This document shows, one piece after another, positions 1 to 6,548 of a stretch of DNA of 21,123 nt. The notes beneath the pieces were generated by a model that ran no database searches, had not been told where the DNA came from, and was given only the letters and a program-made list of their open reading frames with translations. Source of the DNA: Methanolobus sp. UBA32. GTDB taxonomy: Archaea > Halobacteriota > Methanosarcinia > Methanosarcinales > Methanosarcinaceae. The position numbers were made by a program, and so were the translations under genes. Each line of letters opens with the position of its first letter. The first letter of the stretch is position 1. The DNA lies in the NCBI GenBank assembly GCA_002507205.1, contig DAZF01000052.1, forward strand, positions 1 through 21,123. The letters are read 5' to 3'.

Positions 1-28
1 AGGACAGTTCATACTGAGATATAGGCAC

Positions 29-169
29 TCAATCTATATAACTATTTTTAGTTAACAAAGCCTTTCCAATATCATAATAGATTTCAACTCTATTACTCTC
101 AAGTTCCTGCATTTCAACCCTGTTTGCTTCCTCCCCGATATACACACATCCTTTAGATTTCAGATTCAT
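29..169 (-). CDS. Small hypothetical protein, 46 aa
   Basis: I found this ORF by reading the minus strand: ATG at 169-167, TGA at 31-29, 46 residues starting MNLKSKGCVYIGEE. I do not recognise the family. The product is short, soluble-looking, rich in Glu and Lys, has one Cys (residue 8) and no membrane segment. A GGAG lies at 184-181, 11 nt before the ATG (rather far), and a TATA-like AATATTTAA (minus sense, 219-211) would place the transcript start near 189, giving a leader of about 20 nt that includes the GGAG. This promoter arrangement is the main support. It is divergent from the HIT gene and their promoters interleave. No function can be assigned, and it could be a chance ORF. Confidence 0.45.
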   Translation of the reverse strand: MNLKSKGCVYIGEEANRVEMQELESNRVEIYYDIGKALLTKNSYID

Positions 170-248
170 CCGTTATAAAACTCCAAGCACGCTCGCGTCA
201 ACAACAATCATTAAATATTCCAACAATCAAAGAAAGAGGGTGATTCAT
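170..248. promoter_or_regulatory. Overlapping divergent promoters, small gene / HIT gene
   Basis: A plus-strand TATA-like TTATAAAA at 173-180 fits a start near 203 for the HIT gene. A minus-strand AATATTTAA at 219-211 fits a start near 189 for the small gene. The two promoters interleave, so factor binding at one may occlude the other. The HIT ribosome binding site GAGGGTGAT is at 235-243, five bases before ATG 249. All are sequence predictions. Confidence 0.45.
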
Positions 249-665
249 ATGGATTGTCTATTCTGTAAGATCGTTGCGGGTGAGATTCCTTCGAATAAAG
301 TCTATGAAGATGACTTTGTATATGCTTTCCTTGATATATTTCCATGTTCTAAAGGGCATACCATCGTTCTTCCTAAGAAGCACTTTGGCAGGTTCACGGA
401 TATGAGTGAGGGAGATGCAGCTTCATTGTTCGCTTCTGTGAACAAGATTGCAAAGACAGTGGAAAAGACACTTGGACTGGAAGGGATGAACATTGGTATC
501 AACAATGGGGAGATCGCAGGACAGACAGTGCCACATGTGCACGTTCATATCATACCAAGACGTGTTGGTGACGGCGAGGGGAATATGCATACCATCGTGG
601 AGTTGCATCCTTCAACAGACAACATCGCGGAACTGGCTGAATCCATAAGAAAAGCATTCGATTAA
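249..665 (+). CDS. HIT family (histidine triad) hydrolase, 138 aa
   Basis: A Hint/HIT-type nucleotide hydrolase; the family cleaves nucleoside phosphoramidates or dinucleoside polyphosphates in the cytoplasm, and the exact substrate cannot be read here. The protein begins MDCLFCKIVAGEIPS, with the CxxC (Cys3, Cys6) common in prokaryotic HIT proteins. The triad HVHVH (His96, His98, His100) follows GQTVP; His98 is the expected nucleophile. Length is normal for the family. ATG 249 is preferred to the in-frame GTG at 240 because GAGGGTGAT (235-243) is a strong ribosome binding site at the right distance for 249 and overlaps the GTG. It is monocistronic as far as can be seen; the next gene starts 74 nt later. 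Confidence 0.93.
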   Translation: MDCLFCKIVAGEIPSNKVYEDDFVYAFLDIFPCSKGHTIVLPKKHFGRFTDMSEGDAASLFASVNKIAKTVEKTLGLEGMNIGINNGEIAGQTVPHVHVHIIPRRVGDGEGNMHTIVELHPSTDNIAELAESIRKAFD

Positions 666-739
666 TTACAACAAACTAAATCCGCTAAATTAATTATGAT
701 CAATCACATTTATTGCAATAAACTACAGGAGAATGAAAC

Positions 740-940
740 ATGGCAGACGATGAACAGAAAGTACTTGACGCACTTAAAGATGCAGCAAAACCAATGAGAC
801 CAGGCGAGATCGCTGAAGCAACAGGTCTTGACAGCAAAGAAGTCAGCAAAATACTCAAGAACCTCAAGAGTGCAGATGCCGTCTGTACTCCTAAAAGATG
901 TTTCTATGCACACGCTGATTACGAAAAAACAAGCGAATAA
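740..940 (+). CDS. Small winged-helix DNA-binding protein, 66 aa
   Basis: This single-domain protein reads as a winged helix-turn-helix: residues 5-18 form a first helix, PGEIAEATGLDSKEVSKILKN (about 21-41) gives helix-turn-helix with recognition helix SKEVSKILKNL, and TPKRCFYAH near 50-58 would be the wing. It probably binds DNA as a dimer and regulates transcription; target unknown. Very small MarR/ArsR-like proteins like this are common in methanogens. AGGAGA at 727-732 lies 7 nt before the ATG. It is followed by a long T-rich stretch and by convergent yjbQ. A structural role in a protein complex is a less likely alternative. Confidence 0.75.
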   Translation: MADDEQKVLDALKDAAKPMRPGEIAEATGLDSKEVSKILKNLKSADAVCTPKRCFYAHADYEKTSE

Positions 941-985
941 ATCTTTTTCATTCTTATTCTTTTTTTACATTTTTTGCTTTCTTTC
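941..985 (+). terminator. Poly-T archaeal terminator
   Basis: After the TAA of the winged-helix gene there are repeated T tracts (within 942-980, including runs of six or more) with no obvious hairpin. This fits U-tract-directed archaeal termination. The convergent yjbQ ends at 1018, so the tract separates the two genes. Confidence 0.6.
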
Positions 986-1017
986 TGGTACTTGACTGAT
1001 AGTTTTCTGACACTTCT

Positions 1018-1410
1018 TCAGTCACTGCTGATAACCGTCACAGTGACCTCTCTTGTCCTGGGTCCGTCCAGTTCTGCAAGAAAGATGCTCTGCCACGTAC
1101 CAAGCAAAGGTTTTCCGTTGATAACCGGTATCGTTTCACTGTTACCAAGAAGTACAGCTTTCAAGTGGGAATCTGCGTTATTGTCGATCCTGTCATGAGC
1201 ATAACCTGCATGTGGTGGAACAAGCTTTTCCAGCAGTTTAAGAATATCAGAAACAAGACCAGACTCATTCTCATTGACAATTATCGAAGTGGTCGTATGC
1301 TTTGTACTTAAAACGCAGATACCGTTCTGTATTCCGCTTTCACTCACGTGTTTTCGTACCCTGTCCGTAATATCGATAAGCTCAATTCTCTTTCCGGTCT
1401 GTACTTGCAT
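1018..1410 (-). CDS. YjbQ/UPF0047 family protein (thiamine-phosphate-synthase-like)
   Basis: A 130-aa member of the UPF0047/YjbQ family, some members of which show weak thiamine phosphate synthase activity; the physiological role is unsettled. The hallmarks are present in order: STKHTTTSI (His38 and the Thr run, residues 36-43), VNENESG (45-51), SHLKAVLLG (81-89), and near the C-terminus LGTWQSIFLAELDGPRTR (103-120). Full family length. An in-frame TTG lies four codons upstream (1422), but ATG 1410 is preferred because GGGGAT sits a suitable distance before it. A TATA-like GGTATAATTAAT (minus sense, about 1456-1445) implies a short leader. It converges with the winged-helix gene. Confidence 0.9.
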   Translation of the reverse strand: MQVQTGKRIELIDITDRVRKHVSESGIQNGICVLSTKHTTTSIIVNENESGLVSDILKLLEKLVPPHAGYAHDRIDNNADSHLKAVLLGNSETIPVINGKPLLGTWQSIFLAELDGPRTREVTVTVISSD

Positions 1411-1424
1411 ACATATCCCCAATC

Positions 1425-1456
1425 AATGATACTAGTCTTTTAGTATTAATTATACC
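1425..1456 (-). promoter_or_regulatory. yjbQ promoter with inverted repeat
   Basis: The minus-strand TATA-like element (1456-1445) is followed by a perfect 6-bp inverted repeat, ATACTA (1429-1434) and TAGTAT (1441-1446), separated by 6 nt. The repeat overlaps the TATA box and lies before the predicted start, where a repressor operator would sit. No binding protein can be named. Confidence 0.35.
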
Positions 1457-1570
1457 GGATTGGATATTGAAACATACCTGAAATGTACATGTCCACATTA
1501 ACGGCATGTTTAATTTTATAAAAATATAACTATAACCATTAGCAGTCAAAATGACCATAAACCGGAAAAG

Positions 1571-1611
1571 AATTTTTAATAAATAGAAAAAGAAGGTACC
1601 TATTGGTACCT
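1571..1611 (-). terminator. Hairpin plus U tract after the subtilisin gene
   Basis: AGGTACC (1594-1600) and GGTACCT (1605-1611) form a perfect 7-bp stem with loop TATT, 8 nt beyond the subtilisin stop codon. In the minus sense it is followed by a T-rich run (TCTTTTTCTATTTATTA). This resembles an intrinsic terminator or a 3'-stabilising stem. Confidence 0.7.
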
Positions 1612-1619
1612 GTATTCCC

Positions 1620-3212
1620 TCACTTCAATGACAAAGTGAAATCAACACTTACTTCACTGTCACAGGCGTTTGCGCTGGAATCGTAAGCATAACCATCGAG
1701 TGTGACACCCGTCACTTCTAAAATAAAGTTACCTATCGGATTCTTCAACTGAGCAGACTGGAATGTAACCACGCCATTTGAATCAGTCACAGCAGAAACT
1801 GTTCCTGTTACAAGACCGCTCCAGTCACCGGTAACTGTTGCACCGGACAAAGGGTTTCCGTCAGCATCTACAACAGTAGCTGCTGCTGTTGCATATACAA
1901 AGACATGTTTGTTGGCTTTAACAGAGTAATCTGTAGTAACTGTAAGGTCACTCAGGTGCATTTCTACCGAAGAGTCGTCTGTCGGAGTATCAGTAGGAGT
2001 CTCTACAGGTGTTTCATCGGCAGGAGGTGTTACAGTGTCAACAGGATCCTCTGTGGCAGGTGCCTGGTCGAGATCAGAGACTGCTGCCAGGGCATTGACA
2101 AGACCGTAGCCATAGTAAGTATCCTTTCCGCTTGTTCCAAGGTCAGTGGCTGTGCTCTGAAGTCTTGCACGCACCTCTGCAGGGTCCCATGTACCATCAT
2201 TGTTAAGGTCAAGGTTTGTTCCTGAGACGTCAGTGCTGAGCAGAAGAGCAACCACACCAGTCACATGAGGTGTAGCCATACTTGTACCGCTCTTGTAACC
2301 ATATGAAGACCCAGGCATTGTGGAGTATATTGATACACCTGGTGCTGCCAGTTCTACTTCAGGACCGTATGATGACCATGAAGCCTTAACATTATTTGAA
2401 TCAGTAGCTGAGACTGCGATAACAGAATCAAAGCCTGCAGGATAGATTACTGCGCCACCGGTGTTTCCGGCTGCTCCAACGAGCACAACGCCACTGTTGT
2501 ATGCATTGTCACATGCAGCTTTGAGTGTGGAAGAGTATGAGCCACCAAGACTCATTGTGATTACATCAGCATCATTAGCCATAGCCCAGTTGATGGATGC
2601 TATGATATCACTGTATGAGCAATATCCAGTTGCATCAGCCGCTTTAAGAGCATAGAAACCTGCATTCGGAGCAACTCCAAGCACTCCTATTTCATTATCA
2701 ATTCCCAGAACTGTACCTGCAACGTGGGTTCCGTGACTGTGGTCATCCATCGGATTATTATCATCGTTAACGTAGTCATAACCGCCAAGGTAATTTGCTG
2801 CAAGGTCAGGATGGTTGTAATCAACACCTGTATCGATCACAGCTACCTTAACACTACTACCGGTAAAACCAAGTGCCTGAGTAGCAGGTGCATTGACCCT
2901 GTTTATTCCCCACGGAATAGTCTCGCCTGTTATCTGGGCTATTCCATCAGGCTCAATAAGTTCAATATTCGGATTCTTAGAAAGAGCATCTATTGCCTTT
3001 TGTGGAAGCTCTGCGGCAATGGCAGGAACAACATCATATTCATACTTTATACTTCCACCATTAGCCTTTAAAAGCTGAGCATCTGTTTTTCCTTTAAACT
3101 TAATAAGAACAGGAACTTTTTCATCATCGTTCGGTACAGCACTTGCCGGTGCCACCACAAAGGAGAGCAATATCGACAAAATCATCAGTAACGTAATTGG
3201 TAGTCTATTCAT
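1620..3212 (-). CDS. Secreted subtilisin-like serine protease (S8), 530 aa
   Basis: An extracellular endopeptidase. A signal peptide (residues 1-25, MNRLPITLLM then a hydrophobic run to ASA) is followed by an I9-like propeptide (about 32-88). The catalytic domain, about 97-390, has Asp127 (AVIDTGVDYNHP), His160 (HGTHVAGT), oxyanion Asn250 (GAAGNTGG) and Ser311 (GTSMATPHVTG), so it should be active. A Thr/Pro/Asp-rich linker (about 394-435) leads to a C-terminal Ig-like beta domain (437-530) containing DADGNPLSGATV, similar to bacterial Ig-like surface repeats. No PGF-CTERM or membrane anchor follows, so the enzyme may be released or held by the Ig-like domain. ATG 3212 is chosen over 3248 because GGTGAT lies just before it and the signal peptide then starts properly. 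Role: possibly degradation of proteins in the medium or surface-layer maturation. Confidence 0.93.
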   Translation of the reverse strand: MNRLPITLLMILSILLSFVVAPASAVPNDDEKVPVLIKFKGKTDAQLLKANGGSIKYEYDVVPAIAAELPQKAIDALSKNPNIELIEPDGIAQITGETIPWGINRVNAPATQALGFTGSSVKVAVIDTGVDYNHPDLAANYLGGYDYVNDDNNPMDDHSHGTHVAGTVLGIDNEIGVLGVAPNAGFYALKAADATGYCSYSDIIASINWAMANDADVITMSLGGSYSSTLKAACDNAYNSGVVLVGAAGNTGGAVIYPAGFDSVIAVSATDSNNVKASWSSYGPEVELAAPGVSIYSTMPGSSYGYKSGTSMATPHVTGVVALLLSTDVSGTNLDLNNDGTWDPAEVRARLQSTATDLGTSGKDTYYGYGLVNALAAVSDLDQAPATEDPVDTVTPPADETPVETPTDTPTDDSSVEMHLSDLTVTTDYSVKANKHVFVYATAAATVVDADGNPLSGATVTGDWSGLVTGTVSAVTDSNGVVTFQSAQLKNPIGNFILEVTGVTLDGYAYDSSANACDSEVSVDFTLSLK

Positions 3213-3339
3213 CAAATCACCAGTTTTTGAACATGAAGTAAGCAACATTACTACAGGTTAATGGACACCTATAAGTATGTTATGAAAAAATCATGTACAT
3301 TTGTGTAAAAATAAATCAGTTACAAAGTCACTAAATGCT

Positions 3340-3377
3340 TATTTTTAAAAAATGAATGAATATTGTAATACTCATTC
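3340..3377 (-). terminator. Stem-loop overlapping the lysA stop codon
   Basis: The 24-nt segment 3354-3377 folds on itself: GAATGA pairs with TCATTC, then a G-U pair and TATT/AATA, with a tiny loop. In the minus sense it is followed by ATTTTTTAAAAAT. The TGA stop (3374-3372) lies inside the stem. Confidence 0.65.
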
Positions 3378-4634
3378 AAAGTCAGAAAGACCTGACATAT
3401 CCAGTGTTGCAAAATAGTCATCCACTGTTTCAGCTCTTCTTATCTCTACAAAACTTTCATCAGGTCTCAGGAGTATCTCTGCTGACCTGAGTTTCCCGTT
3501 ATAGTTGAAACCCATGGCATGACCATGTGCTCCTGCATCATGGATTACCAGGACATCGCCTCTGGTAACTTCAGGAAGGAGCCTGTCAATGGCAAACTTG
3601 TCATTGTTCTCACAAAGTGAACCTGTGACATCGTAAAGCTGTGTAGCTTCCTCGTTTTCCTTTCCAATCACAGTAATATGATGGTATGAGCCATACAGAG
3701 CCGGGCGCATGAGATTTGCCATGCATGCATCAGTACCCACGTAGTCCTTGTAGATATGTTTCATATGGCGAACAGTGGTCACAAGATAACCGTATGGTCC
3801 GGTAATTACCCTTCCACATTCAAGGAATATCTTTAGTGGATGTAGGCCATTTCCTCTGATGATCTCATCATAGGCCTTTCTGACACCCTTTGCAACGACA
3901 TCATAAGGAACCGGTTCCTGTTCAGGTCTGTAAGGAATACCGATTCCACCGCCAAGGTTCACAAACTCGAATTTGATATCGAGTTCCTTTGAGAGTTCAG
4001 CTATAAGTTCGAACAGTATCTTTGCAGTCTCAATGAAATACTCAGGGTCCAGTTCATTGGAAGCCACCATTGTGTGCATACCGAATCTTTTGACACCTTT
4101 TTCCTTCATCATCCGGTAGCCTTCGAAAAGCTGCTCCCTTGTGAAACCGTATTTTGCTTCCTCAGGATTACCGATGATAGCATTTCCTTCCTTAAGGGGA
4201 CCAGGGTTATAACGACAGCAGACGATCTCAGGTAATCCTGCAACCTCTTCCAGATACTCAATGTGGCTGATGTCATCCAGGTTTATGATAGCTCCCAGTT
4301 CCTTTGCCTTGATGAACTCCTCTTCAGGAGTGTCGTTGGAACTGAACATGATATCCTCACCAACAATTCCCGTCTTTTCTGCAAGCAGAAGTTCCGGAAG
4401 GGAACTGCAGTCAGCACCAAAACCTTCAGCCTTGAGCAGTTTCATGATATATGGATTTGGAAGAGCTTTTACAGCAAAATATTCCTTAAAACCGTTTACT
4501 TCACTGAATGCTCCCTTGAGCTTTCTTGCATTCTCAATGATTCCCTTCTCATCATAAATATGAAAAGGTGTAGGATACTTTTCAATTATCTCTGTTAGCT
4601 TTTCCTTTGTGAAAGGAACTTGTTTTGACACCAT
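3372..4634 (-). CDS. lysA: Diaminopimelate decarboxylase (fold III PLP enzyme)
   Basis: Converts meso-diaminopimelate to L-lysine and CO2, the last step of lysine synthesis. The N-terminal alanine-racemase-type barrel contains the PLP lysine Lys56 (YFAVKALPNP), the phosphate-binding GGG (228-230, NLGGGIGIPY) and ECGR (272-275). The C-terminal beta domain has the active-site cysteine Cys341 in GSLCENNDKF. Two motifs differ from the best-known LysA proteins: the usual HxHxGS region reads FGMHTMVASNE (His187), and the usual GAY near the C-terminus is GAHGHAMGFNYNG (His370). I recall these from a separate clade of DapDC-like proteins, so the activity is likely but another amino-acid decarboxylase is possible. 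Normal length (420 aa). AAGGGGA precedes ATG 4634 by 6 nt; TATA-like CTATTTATTT (minus sense, 4688-4679). It is divergent from hsp20. Confidence 0.85.
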   Translation of the reverse strand: MVSKQVPFTKEKLTEIIEKYPTPFHIYDEKGIIENARKLKGAFSEVNGFKEYFAVKALPNPYIMKLLKAEGFGADCSSLPELLLAEKTGIVGEDIMFSSNDTPEEEFIKAKELGAIINLDDISHIEYLEEVAGLPEIVCCRYNPGPLKEGNAIIGNPEEAKYGFTREQLFEGYRMMKEKGVKRFGMHTMVASNELDPEYFIETAKILFELIAELSKELDIKFEFVNLGGGIGIPYRPEQEPVPYDVVAKGVRKAYDEIIRGNGLHPLKIFLECGRVITGPYGYLVTTVRHMKHIYKDYVGTDACMANLMRPALYGSYHHITVIGKENEEATQLYDVTGSLCENNDKFAIDRLLPEVTRGDVLVIHDAGAHGHAMGFNYNGKLRSAEILLRPDESFVEIRRAETVDDYFATLDMSGLSDFE

Positions 4635-4730
4635 TGGTCTTCCCCTTTTATTGTCTGGTTCCCTAAAACTCGGTTCACAAATAAATAGTTGATTGAAAAA
4701 GTGTCAAAACAGCATTACATTCCTGTCTTT

Positions 4731-4857
4731 TTTAGAACGCATAATATTTATATAACTTGTTCGCATAATATAGAACAATCGGGAGTTATTATAGTTTCGG
4801 ACATGTTCGAAAGGAACAGTTTACTAGAGATGAGTTTGTAGAAAAGAGGATATAGGA
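4731..4857 (+). promoter_or_regulatory. hsp20 promoter and leader with two GTTC/GAAC palindromes
   Basis: TTTATATAA at 4747-4755 is a strong TATA box, with a start expected near 4780 and a leader of about 78 nt. Around it are a direct repeat CGCATAATAT (4738-4747 and 4762-4771), an inverted repeat TTGTTC (4757-4762) with GAACAA (4773-4778), and a second inverted repeat TGTTC (4804-4808) with GAACA (4814-4818) inside the leader. The positions just downstream of TATA suit a heat-shock repressor. Known archaeal heat-shock regulators (Phr, HSR1) bind palindromic sites at such places, but this sequence is not an obvious match to theirs. Confidence 0.6.
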
Positions 4858-5367
4858 ATGAATGACAAGGATCATTACTCAGGTGATGACGATTCACAAG
4901 ATAAGATTGCAAGCATTGATGAACTGATAGAGCACATTATGAAAATGTTCGCCAGCAGTATCAACCAAAATAGCGGCAAACCTGTGATTCATGGTTTTAC
5001 AATAATCAATCAGCCAGGAAAAAAGCCAACAATATTTGGCTTTAAAGGTCAAGAAAGTACTGAACCATTTGAGTACGAAGATGATGATGAAACTGAAGGA
5101 GATTTCTATATCTTCAACCAGGAACCTTTCATAGATGTCGTTGAGGCAGAGAATAAAGTATTCCTGCTGGCTGACCTTGGAGTTGAAGAAAATAGTGTGG
5201 AATATCACCCCTATCAGTCCCATGTGGAACTAACCGTTATAACCAGTGGTACCGGCTATTCAAAAGTAATAGACCTGCCCTGCAAAGTGGATCCGACAAG
5301 CATGGTCTCAAGCTACAGGAACGGTGTACTTGAACTTGTGTTTGAAAATGCCGCTGATGAAGAATAA
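4858..5367 (+). CDS. Hsp20/alpha-crystallin family small heat shock protein, 169 aa
   Basis: A predicted holdase chaperone or Hsp20-related structural protein. An acidic N-terminal region (residues 1-85) contains a short amphipathic helix (DELIEHIMKMF, 21-31) and GFTIINQPGKKPTIFGF (46-62), a pattern seen N-terminal to many archaeal Hsp20 proteins. The alpha-crystallin domain spans about 88-163: PFIDVVEAENKVFLLADLGV, then strands VELTVIT and KVIDLPCKVD, ending in NGVLELVFE (155-163). The C-terminal IxI motif used for oligomer assembly is absent: the protein ends NAADEE. Gas-vesicle-type Hsp20 proteins are the main alternative, but no gvp genes are nearby. The ribosome binding site is AGAGGATATAGG immediately before ATG 4858. 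It is a single gene with its own terminator, divergent from lysA. Confidence 0.85.
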   Translation: MNDKDHYSGDDDSQDKIASIDELIEHIMKMFASSINQNSGKPVIHGFTIINQPGKKPTIFGFKGQESTEPFEYEDDDETEGDFYIFNQEPFIDVVEAENKVFLLADLGVEENSVEYHPYQSHVELTVITSGTGYSKVIDLPCKVDPTSMVSSYRNGVLELVFENAADEE

Positions 5368-5400
5368 GCGGCATATTTATCTCTTTACTTTCTCTTTTTG
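5348..5400 (+). terminator. hsp20 stem-loop spanning the stop codon
   Basis: ATGCCGCT (5348-5355) pairs perfectly with AGCGGCAT (5367-5374) across an 11-nt loop that contains the TAA stop (5365-5367, its last base being the first of the right arm). A pyrimidine-rich run ending CTCTTTTTG follows (to 5400). Confidence 0.7.
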
Positions 5401-5564
5401 ATACTGCTACATTATCCCGAACGTTTTTATTCTACTTTAGATTATTTTTCATTCAGCTTCAGCTATGAAATCTTGAAATCTTCTGAAGACATACTGAAAC
5501 ATACCTGACAGTCAAATACTTAAACACCAATGCCAGATTAGACAGAAATTCAAGGAAGATCATT

Positions 5565-6266
5565 ATGATAAAGATTGTAAAATCAAACGAAAGACATCTT
5601 GTGGATACCGAATCGTCACAAAGTTACTGGCTGTTTTCCTATGCAGATTATCTGGACATGAAGAACACCCACTTCGGTGACCTTAAGGTCTTTAACGATG
5701 ATACTTTACTGGCAGGAAAAGCATTTAAGCCGGAATCCGTCGAGAACAAAGAAATAATCACGATCATTCTCGAAGGAGAACTGGCCCATGAGGACAGTAC
5801 AGGAACAAAAGAGGGCCTGAAAGCCGGTGATGTACAGGTTATGTCTGCTGGTGAGGGCATATCATTTTCAGGAATGAATCTCACAGACGGAGACACACGT
5901 CTTTACAGGATGTGGATTAATCCATTAAGAGAGAACATGGCACCTACATCAAATAAAAAGAGCTTTGATGTGATGTCACAGAAGAACGAACTTGTTCATG
6001 TTGCCGGACAGGGATACCCGGGTGCTCTCAAAATACGTGCTAATGTAACTGTTTCTATTGCAAAACTGGAGAAGGGACAGATGTTCGACCTTCTAACCGA
6101 TATCGCCAGATATGTTTTTATCTATGTGGTTGAAGGAGAGCTTGATGTATGCGGGGAAAAACTTGAAACTCATGATCAGGCTCGCATAAACCAGAATGAG
6201 CCATTGATCATCAAAGCAGAAAGTGACTCCTTTTTCATTCTTGTGGATGCCACCGGTAAATACTGA
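5565..6266 (+). CDS. Pirin-like bicupin lacking metal ligands, 233 aa
   Basis: This protein aligns end to end with the pirin/YhhW family (two cupin barrels; some members are metal-dependent quercetinases, others regulatory). Shared landmarks include an N-terminal SNERH, FGDLKVFNDD (37-46), EIITIILEGELAHEDS (63-78), AGDVQVMSAGEGI (87-99) and LYRMWINP. In E. coli YhhW the metal is held by His57, His59, His101 and Glu103; here the equivalent positions, with identical numbering, are Glu57, Val59, Phe101 and Gly103, so all four ligands are gone. Quercetinase-type activity is therefore unlikely; a structural, ligand-binding or regulatory role is more plausible. AAGGAAGAT (5552-5560) precedes ATG 5565, and a TATA-like AATACTTAAA lies near 5514-5523. 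The TfoX-like gene follows within 14 nt, so the two are probably cotranscribed. Confidence 0.85.
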   Translation: MIKIVKSNERHLVDTESSQSYWLFSYADYLDMKNTHFGDLKVFNDDTLLAGKAFKPESVENKEIITIILEGELAHEDSTGTKEGLKAGDVQVMSAGEGISFSGMNLTDGDTRLYRMWINPLRENMAPTSNKKSFDVMSQKNELVHVAGQGYPGALKIRANVTVSIAKLEKGQMFDLLTDIARYVFIYVVEGELDVCGEKLETHDQARINQNEPLIIKAESDSFFILVDATGKY

Positions 6267-6280
6267 AAAAGCTGATGTGT

Positions 6281-6547
6281 ATGAGTGAGCTTGTCAAACT
6301 CCCAAATATCGGCAAAAAGATAGAAGAACAGCTTGAGCAGGTCGGAGTGAGAACTCCGGCTGAGCTTACCGGACTTGGAAGCAGGAAAGTATTTGAAAGA
6401 ATAATGACCATCGATGAAACTTCATGCATAAACAAGCTCTACTCACTGGAAGGAGCCATTCAGGGGATGCGATGGCATGATCTTCCTGAAAATGAAAAGA
6501 TGGCTCTTAAAGAGTATTATCTTACCTTGAAACGATCGGAAAGATAA
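6281..6547 (+). CDS. Stand-alone TfoX C-terminal domain protein, 88 aa
   Basis: Matches the C-terminal domain of TfoX/Sxy: LPNIGKKIEEQLEQVGVRT (residues 6-24) is the helix-hairpin-helix-like start, followed by LYSLEGAIQGMRWHDLP (54-70), a very characteristic segment. In gamma-proteobacteria TfoX controls competence genes; the separate C-terminal domain occurs alone in many organisms and its role there is unknown. A nucleic-acid contact through the hairpin-like region is only inferred. ATG 6275 is an in-frame alternative two codons upstream; neither has a clear ribosome binding site. It follows the pirin-like gene by 8-14 nt. Its last 31 nt overlap the 3' end of the convergent sirtuin gene. 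Confidence 0.8.
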   Translation: MSELVKLPNIGKKIEEQLEQVGVRTPAELTGLGSRKVFERIMTIDETSCINKLYSLEGAIQGMRWHDLPENEKMALKEYYLTLKRSER

Positions 6548-6548
6548 T
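6516..6548. terminator. Shared hairpin of the convergent tfoX-like and sirtuin genes
   Basis: ATTATCTT (6516-6523) pairs perfectly with AAGATAAT (6541-6548), with CC/GG inside after a mismatch. Each arm holds one stop codon: TAA of the plus gene at 6545-6547 and TAA of the minus gene at 6519-6517. The symmetric stem can form in both transcripts. No strong T tract follows on the plus side. Confidence 0.5.

Noticed and set aside
1979..2040. Possible tandem repeat in the Thr/Pro region of the subtilisin
   Set aside because: It is a compositionally biased linker (TPT/TDTP) with no regular DNA repeat unit.
2030..2257. Long minus-strand open frame inside the subtilisin gene
   Set aside because: It is an out-of-frame shadow of the protease coding sequence, which has intact catalytic motifs throughout.
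5465..5487. Short direct repeat GAAATCTT twice upstream of the pirin-like gene
   Set aside because: Only 8 bases per copy, in AT-rich DNA and without clear position relative to TATA; too weak to call an operator.
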